A stretch of DNA of 19,182 bases, taken from contig CAZVKN010000048.1 of assembly GCA_964627035.1 (NCBI GenBank), forward strand, positions 1 through 19,182, given 5' to 3'. Below, piece after piece: positions 14,164 through 19,182 of this stretch (within the stretch, counting starts at the first letter, position 1; the number at the start of each line of letters is the position of its first letter). Position numbers and translations under genes: made by a program. Below the pieces are notes generated by a model. It ran no database searches and was not told the origin of the DNA. It worked only from the letters and a program-made list of their open reading frames with translations. This stretch comes from CAZVKN01 sp964627035. Lineage in GTDB: Bacteria > Electryoneota > AABM5-125-24 > Hatepunaeales > Hatepunaeaceae.

Positions 14164-14967
14164 ATGAAATTATTACTTATAGTTGTTTTAGTTTTATTAA
14201 CAGCCAACCTGATGTTTAGCTTGTACCTATACCAACAGTTTAATACCGTAGGTAAAAACCATTTCAGTACCAATATTTGTGTAGATACTGTAAAAGCCAT
14301 TAACTATGTGTTGATTGACAGTACTGGGAGACCAAAGGGAGCGTTTGAAGCCATAGGTGACAATGCACGCTTATTTTTTCTTGACTCAGTAAATGTAAAA
14401 CGAGTATTTTTAGGCATTTCTAAATCTACTGGTTCGTCCTTTATAGGGTTACAGGAACCATCAGGTGATCGGAAAATTCTACTATTGTCAAATTCTGAAG
14501 AAACGCGGATTTCGCTTTTAGATTCTATAAAAAGTCTTGGAAGTTTTGAAATTAATAAAGCAGATTTTCTAGATTCTTATGATTACAATTTTGCTAAATT
14601 ATCACTTAGTAATCATCAAGGGAAGGGAAGTATTACTCTTCGTGGGGGGCTTGATTGCGGGCTTACCTATACTGGAAGGGAGGACCTCAAAATAAGCTTG
14701 AGTGAAATGATTCAAATTTCAAGTGATTATTCAGAATCATCAGTCGGAGTGGGACTCGTATTCACAGATGGAAACTCCTCCAATTGTCAATTTACTTTGA
14801 TGGAAAATAAAGGTTTTAAAATGCAAATTGCAGATAAAAATAAAAAGACAAGATTAAGTATCGGGCACTCTAGTTTAATGAATTCTAAGACAGGAGAACT
14901 AACAATCAATCCTGCAAAAATTGACATCTTTAATAAAGAAGAAGAATTAATATGGGAAGCTCCTTAA
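14164..14967 (+). CDS. Membrane-anchored beta-repeat protein of unknown function
   Basis: The gene starts at ATG 14164 behind AAGGAAC. The 267-residue product has one N-terminal membrane segment (about residues 2-23) with a short cytoplasmic start, so it is either anchored with its bulk outside the cytoplasm or secreted. The remainder is made of short beta-type segments with loosely repeating L-x-D-S-x-G-x-x-R and similar words (for example VLIDSTGRPKG, LQEPSGDRK, LMENKGFK, IADKNKKTRLSI), about every 20-25 residues. This recalls bacterial proteins with LxDxxGxxR-type beta repeats, probably a solenoid, whose function is not established. Its codon use is much more AT-rich than the neighbouring genes, consistent with acquisition by transfer. 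Confidence 0.7.
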   Translation: MKLLLIVVLVLLTANLMFSLYLYQQFNTVGKNHFSTNICVDTVKAINYVLIDSTGRPKGAFEAIGDNARLFFLDSVNVKRVFLGISKSTGSSFIGLQEPSGDRKILLLSNSEETRISLLDSIKSLGSFEINKADFLDSYDYNFAKLSLSNHQGKGSITLRGGLDCGLTYTGREDLKISLSEMIQISSDYSESSVGVGLVFTDGNSSNCQFTLMENKGFKMQIADKNKKTRLSIGHSSLMNSKTGELTINPAKIDIFNKEEELIWEAP

Positions 14968-15093
14968 GACAATATAGATTAGAATATATTCACTATCACT
15001 TTTATAACTAAATCTCATTCAGATAATAAGTAGGGTCGAAATAAATTCACAGAAGATGAAGCGGATGAAGCAGATTGAGTGATTGCGTGATTC

Positions 15094-15111
15094 ACAGCGG
15101 ATTGAACGGAT
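15094..15111 (+). repeat. Short dispersed repeat H, copy 2
   Basis: ACAGCGGATTGAACGGAT pairs with the copy at 13335-13352. The bases just before it (15055-15090) are a related GATGAAGC/GATTGAG-rich mosaic. Confidence 0.45.
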
Positions 15112-15115
15112 TAAT

Positions 15116-15172
15116 GTTTAGAGTTCAACCTTCAGGTTGCTATATGAACACGCTGAAGTGTGAACTCTGAAC
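15116..15172 (+). repeat. Repeat family C, full element, second copy
   Basis: GTTTAGAGTTCA and TGAACTCTGAAC form inverted ends (11 of 12). Inside are CAACC-TTCA-GGTTG (15126-15139) and CACGC-TGAA-GTGTG (15149-15162). Relative to the reversed copy at 6222-6285, the first stem changes from CAGGC/GCCTG to CAACC/GGTTG with both sides altered to keep pairing, while the TTCA loop is unchanged. Confidence 0.75.
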
Positions 15173-15180
15173 CTGCTCCC

Positions 15181-15210
15181 TTGACAAAAGCCACCTCCCG
15201 TCGCTACATT
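15181..15210 (+). promoter_or_regulatory. Candidate sigma-70-type promoter for the large secreted protein gene
   Basis: TTGACA (15181-15186) is a perfect -35 box; TACATT (15205-15210) is a moderate -10 box at an 18-base spacing. The start codon follows 35 bases later. A Bacteroidota-type TAnnTTTG element was not found, so the assignment depends on which sigma factor the host uses. Confidence 0.4.
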
Positions 15211-15245
15211 TATATCTTATCCATTATCTAACCGGATGCCGATCT

Positions 15246-18074
15246 ATGCGTACTTTCACCTACTGCCTATGTTTCACTCTGTTGATATTAACTCTGCTTA
15301 CCACAGCAGGCTACACCGCACTCGAGGCTCTCCCTGATACTCCCATAAAACAGGTCGGTCCGGTCAGGACAGATCTGGCTAATCCAAACAACCAAAACCG
15401 CGTTCATCGCGTCGGTAACATGTGGATGAACATCACCAACTGGGGCTTTTTCGGCAACTACTCGGTGTGGGGCGGTTCAGGCATGGACGACCCTGAATTC
15501 CCCGGTACATGGGCTCCGCAGTGCGAATATCCCGCTGGTTCGGATATCCAGTATCTATTTCAGGGAGCCTTGTGGGTAGGTGCTTTGGTGCAGCAGGAGG
15601 GATATGAGTTCCCTCGAGTTTCGACCGGAACTGACGGCTGGGTGCGACCGCGCATCAATGAATTCTACCCGCCAGAGGGCGAGCCCGGAAGGATTATCGA
15701 AAGAACCAACCGACCAAATGCATTCAACAGACTCGGTGAATATATTACCGACCCTAATGCGATTTCAGAGCAGGATTTTGTGATTACCTACAGCGACACG
15801 CTGACGGATAAATTCTATGTCGAAGACGATCCGATTGACGGACCTCACTTTCCTCTTGGTATCAAAATCTCACAGAAGTCTTATGCATGGAGCTACAACT
15901 ACGCACAGAATTTCATCATCATGGATTGGGAAATTGAGAATGTCGCGGGTAACTACCTGAAGAATTTGTACGTCGGGTTGTATATTGACGCTGATGTAGG
16001 CTGGGAAGGCGAGCCAAGTGACTGGTACACTGATGATGTGTGTGGTTTCCAACAGTGGTTTTACTATGAGCGAGCCGGCGACGGTATGCTTGATTCATCC
16101 GTGATTAACACCGCCTGGATCGCCGATAATGACGGTCGCCCGACGCAGTCAAGTTCCGGTAATGACTTCACATCACCCGGTGTGACGGGTGTGCGGGTTG
16201 TACGCGCTCCAAATCCTAAGTTGCGCACGTCGTTCAACTGGTGGATTTCGAACGGTCAGCAGGAGTTTGACTTCGGTCCTTCATGGGATGATGACGGCTC
16301 AGCTGGTAGTTGGACTGAAAACTTCGGCACACCGATGGGGGATGCACGAAAATATTTCGTTTTGTCCAATCGTGAATTCGACTACGATCAGGTATTCGTT
16401 GCTGATGAGACTTACATTGAAGACCATCCGCACATAATTCGCGACAGGTACGATCCATCCATTATCCTTGAAAATCATGCTTGGAAAATTCCCAACGCCG
16501 ACAATGCAGCAAATCTGGCAAACGGTTTCGACACCCGCTATCTGCTGTCATGGGGACCACTCGGCATATTTGACCATATTGACGAGTCGGGCAACCGCAT
16601 ATACAGGCTGAATCCGGGTGAGAAATTCAGCATGACCATCGCCTATGTCGCCGGAGACAACTTCCACGACCGCAACAACCCGCAGCCGGACAATGCGGTC
16701 ATTGACGTGAACCGTTTTAATTTCAACAGCCTGAGATACAATGCAGACTGGGCTGCACGCGTCTATGACAACCCGATGATTGACACACCGATCTACGACT
16801 GGGGTAACGACAACAGTCCCGGGACAGACGATCCCAACGGTTCTGAAGGTGACGGTATGCTTGACACAGGTGACGGCTGGTTTGGTGAAGATACCGGTGA
16901 GGACGGTCTGTTCGGATTGACGATAGGTGACGTTGCCTACAGGTGGGAAGGAGGCGCACGGGTTGAGGACATCTATCCCGGACCTGATGAGGGTGAAAAT
17001 GACGGGCATCTGTCTCCCTTTGAGGATGCACAGGAGCGACCGGAGGAGTTCGACTACACACGTTACAACGAAATCCTCGACTTCGGTGACGGGCATCCTG
17101 ATTTCCGCGGACCGCCACCGCCACCGCCACCTATATTGATGCTGCTGACCGATCCTGTAACACTTGAGCGTGGGGACGAGGATCCTCTAATCATAGGTCA
17201 GGAAGAGCTTGACCGTTGGGTGATATTGACATGGAACAAGTATCCGTCCGAATCGGTTGATTTTCCCGATCCATTCTCGCGGGAGTGGGATTTTGAGGGC
17301 TATCGCGTTTATATCTCCAACACAGGTTTGGAACAGGAATTTTCCTTTATGGATGAGTACGACCGCATTGATTTTGCCTTTTATAGTGCGAACGATTCGC
17401 TGGCAACCAAACCCGAGAATGAGTTTGGCTCACCGGATACAACCATTAACGGCGTTCGACTGTACAAGAAAATGGTAGGACGCAACGTCGGACTGGAGGG
17501 CTCAGGTGATCTGTACCACGTCGAGGAGACGGGCGACTACTACTACGTGATCCGCGACGCCATGCCGATGATCCCGCGCTATTATGCGGTTACTGCTTAT
17601 GACCATGGAGATTACAAGACGGGAACTCCACCGCTGGAATCTGCTCGACGGGCGAATATGATCTATGCTGCTCCGTCCGGCAGTGACAGAAACAAGGTCG
17701 GTGTAGTGCCGAATCCATATCGCGCTAATGCTGACTACACAGAACCCCATGGCGGGTCGCTGTCATGGGAGAACCGCGATGACGGGACACCCGATTTCTT
17801 CCCGCAGACCGACCGCAGGATGTACTTCTACAATCTTCCGAGAGAGTGTCTCATCCGCATCTACACTGTGTCGGGTGACTTGGTAGATTCCGTACCTCAC
17901 AACATCGCTGGAGACAACAATCAGGGCTGGAACGCAGATTTTGCCGAGAGTTGGGATCTGAACTCACGCAACAAGCAGCAGATTGTATCGGGACTGTATA
18001 TTTTTACCGTTGAGGATATGACCGCCGAAAATAAAGGAGATATGCAGACCGGGAAGTTTGCGGTGATTAGGTAG
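15246..18074 (+). CDS. Large secreted multidomain protein with FN3-like and C-terminal sorting-like modules
   Basis: The 942-residue protein starts with a signal peptide (hydrophobic to about residue 23, TTAGYTA) and has no further membrane segment. The first 530 residues or so are aromatic- and Asp-rich and match no domain I can name. Residues of about 530-620 are very rich in Asp, Gly and Glu (SEGDGMLDTGDG, DEGENDG), resembling calcium-binding turns. A seven-proline linker (near 622) is followed by a fibronectin type III-like region (VILTWNKYP ... FEGYRVYISN ... RYYAVTAYDHG, about 650-800). Near 821 comes VVPNPY, then LIRIYTVSGDLV, SGLYIFTVED and GKFAVIR at the end. That closing block is a C-terminal targeting module like those of type IX cargo and related FCB proteins. 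Probably cell-surface or released; no enzymatic motif seen. Confidence 0.8.
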   Translation: MRTFTYCLCFTLLILTLLTTAGYTALEALPDTPIKQVGPVRTDLANPNNQNRVHRVGNMWMNITNWGFFGNYSVWGGSGMDDPEFPGTWAPQCEYPAGSDIQYLFQGALWVGALVQQEGYEFPRVSTGTDGWVRPRINEFYPPEGEPGRIIERTNRPNAFNRLGEYITDPNAISEQDFVITYSDTLTDKFYVEDDPIDGPHFPLGIKISQKSYAWSYNYAQNFIIMDWEIENVAGNYLKNLYVGLYIDADVGWEGEPSDWYTDDVCGFQQWFYYERAGDGMLDSSVINTAWIADNDGRPTQSSSGNDFTSPGVTGVRVVRAPNPKLRTSFNWWISNGQQEFDFGPSWDDDGSAGSWTENFGTPMGDARKYFVLSNREFDYDQVFVADETYIEDHPHIIRDRYDPSIILENHAWKIPNADNAANLANGFDTRYLLSWGPLGIFDHIDESGNRIYRLNPGEKFSMTIAYVAGDNFHDRNNPQPDNAVIDVNRFNFNSLRYNADWAARVYDNPMIDTPIYDWGNDNSPGTDDPNGSEGDGMLDTGDGWFGEDTGEDGLFGLTIGDVAYRWEGGARVEDIYPGPDEGENDGHLSPFEDAQERPEEFDYTRYNEILDFGDGHPDFRGPPPPPPPILMLLTDPVTLERGDEDPLIIGQEELDRWVILTWNKYPSESVDFPDPFSREWDFEGYRVYISNTGLEQEFSFMDEYDRIDFAFYSANDSLATKPENEFGSPDTTINGVRLYKKMVGRNVGLEGSGDLYHVEETGDYYYVIRDAMPMIPRYYAVTAYDHGDYKTGTPPLESARRANMIYAAPSGSDRNKVGVVPNPYRANADYTEPHGGSLSWENRDDGTPDFFPQTDRRMYFYNLPRECLIRIYTVSGDLVDSVPHNIAGDNNQGWNADFAESWDLNSRNKQQIVSGLYIFTVEDMTAENKGDMQTGKFAVIR

Positions 18075-18085
18075 GGAAACAAATC

Positions 18086-19141
18086 ATGCAGATAACGGCA
18101 AAAATAACGGGAATTGCATATAAAATAAAACTCGCAAGCAAATTGGAAGTTTACGAGTTCAAAGACTTTGACATTAATGAATTACCTGCAAGTTGTATTG
18201 TAAAAGTTGGTAATATTTCATTTTGTTTGTCAAAATGGGTTTCACCAAAAAGAACTCGTTCTTATCCTTATGAAAGAGTCTATAATACGCTTTCAAGTTC
18301 AAGACGAATTACAGTTATTCCAATAATCAAGGACGAAGGAAAAGCGGGTGATAGAGATTTTATTCAATGGGACACCGTTTCATTGATGAGCCTGTTAGAT
18401 GTTTTTGTGATTTTTGCTTATTACAACGAAGCTGAAAAACATTCTACAAGAAAAAACAAAATTACTAATCAGAAATTTGACAATGAATTGGTGATAGACA
18501 AAATCAATGAGATTAGAAATTATCATAGTTCATCATTACATTGGAACCTAAAAGAAATTAAAGAAAATTTTCCTGAATTAATCCAGAAAGCAAAATCAAG
18601 TTACAAAGAAATTGAGGAACAATTAAAGGTTGAATTTCATTCTGAACAAGGGATTGATAGATTTGCAGATCAATTTATTGATGGAGTGAAAAACTTTATG
18701 AATACTTCGCGACAAAAGGCAAAAGAAGCTCAAAATCGTGAAATGCAAACTATTCAGCCGAAAGAGGCATTATCAACTTCTACAAAAGCAACTATTACAA
18801 TAGAAAATTATTTAGGTGGAAGATACTACTTCACTACTGACGAGATAAAACTTGAAGTAAGCGAAGTTTTCCTTATTGAATGTAAACATTCCAGAAATGC
18901 ACTTTTACCAAGTAAAGGAGATATTAAAGATGGTTTATTGAAAATGATACTCTATACAAATCTTAGAGAAGTCATTATTGGTAAAAAGAAATACCAATCT
19001 ATTCCCGTCCTTAAATTAACATCCGCAAAATTAAGAAACAGTATTATTTCATTGGATAGTCCCCGTAAAATAGATAAGTTCCTAACAGGATCAGAATTTT
19101 CAAATAATCATAAAGTATTGATAAATGATTTAGGTAATTAG
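18086..19141 (+). CDS. Putative PD-(D/E)XK nuclease, possibly a restriction endonuclease
   Basis: The 351-residue protein starts 11 bases after the stop of the secreted-protein gene, behind GGGAAA. No signal or membrane segment is evident. The C-terminal third contains TTDEI then SEVFLIECKHS: Asp252, Glu265 and Lys267 fit the D...E-x-K catalytic layout of PD-(D/E)XK nucleases, and the following DIKDGLLKMILYTNL resembles the helix after the core in restriction enzymes. The N-terminal half has a conserved-looking block, ITVIPIIKDEG ... GDRDFIQWDTVSLMSLLDV, whose role I do not know. The middle is Lys/Glu-rich and helical. Composition is far more AT-rich than the adjacent gene, indicating recent transfer. 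No methyltransferase is visible before the window ends, so a restriction role is unproven. Confidence 0.6.
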   Translation: MQITAKITGIAYKIKLASKLEVYEFKDFDINELPASCIVKVGNISFCLSKWVSPKRTRSYPYERVYNTLSSSRRITVIPIIKDEGKAGDRDFIQWDTVSLMSLLDVFVIFAYYNEAEKHSTRKNKITNQKFDNELVIDKINEIRNYHSSSLHWNLKEIKENFPELIQKAKSSYKEIEEQLKVEFHSEQGIDRFADQFIDGVKNFMNTSRQKAKEAQNREMQTIQPKEALSTSTKATITIENYLGGRYYFTTDEIKLEVSEVFLIECKHSRNALLPSKGDIKDGLLKMILYTNLREVIIGKKKYQSIPVLKLTSAKLRNSIISLDSPRKIDKFLTGSEFSNNHKVLINDLGN

Positions 19142-19182
19142 TTAAGGTTTTGCACAAAGTTAGTTAGATAATTGACCAAGAT

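Noticed and set aside
16548..17130. Long minus-strand frames opposite the secreted-protein gene
   Set aside because: They are antisense shadows of the Asp/Gly-rich coding sequence; the plus-strand reading has a signal peptide, domains and a matching stop.

Overview
The window looks like chromosome from a Gram-negative bacterium of the Bacteroidota / FCB superphylum side (Calditrichota, Marinimicrobia, Zixibacteria and similar lineages are all possible). The signs are a FadL-like outer-membrane barrel, several lipoproteins, LolD, a ClpC with N-domain and UVR motif, a large secreted protein ending in a sorting-domain-like module, and the remnant of a second such C-terminal tail. The phylum cannot be fixed from this sequence alone.

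Layout. Positions 218-12920 are almost entirely minus-strand core and envelope genes. They are, by position: a barrel and lipoprotein pair joined by an ATGA overlap (218-2034); an MFS transporter (2143-3348); clpC (3463-5925); a 380-bp intergenic stretch packed with palindromic repeats; a tight operon of an FmdB-type zinc ribbon, hpt and lolD (7775 down to 6308); two tandem paralogous lipocalin-like lipoproteins (9823 down to 7938); lgt and tmk joined by an ATGA overlap (11368 down to 9954); and a stand-alone lysine 6-aminotransferase gene (lat). lgt (lipoprotein acylation) and lolD (lipoprotein sorting) lie close to three predicted lipoprotein genes, so much of this block concerns lipoprotein biogenesis or its clients.

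From 12921 to 15245 lies an accessory-type stretch. It begins with several repeat elements, followed by a truncated C-terminal sorting-domain remnant (13439-13645). An AT-rich segment then carries one membrane-anchored protein of unknown function (14164-14967). A 942-codon secreted protein follows on the plus strand (15246-18074). Eleven bases after its stop begins an AT-rich gene (18086-19141) with a D...E-C-K signature suggesting a PD-(D/E)XK nuclease, possibly a restriction enzyme; its base composition differs sharply from its neighbour and suggests horizontal acquisition.

The most striking content is non-coding. At least four dispersed palindrome families occur between genes, and two or three of them have a doublet (inverted-pair) layout. 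Family A occurs twice as an exact 26-26-26 bp unit-spacer-inverted-unit element. Family C has compensatory changes in a conserved-loop hairpin. Family D is built from paired 7-bp-stem/8-nt-loop hairpins inside GGGTGGCA/TGCCACCC termini. Family B abuts lgt, whose conserved N-terminus is in frame with no ATG or GTG start. No transposase that would mobilise these elements is present in the window. No tRNA, rRNA or CRISPR array was seen.
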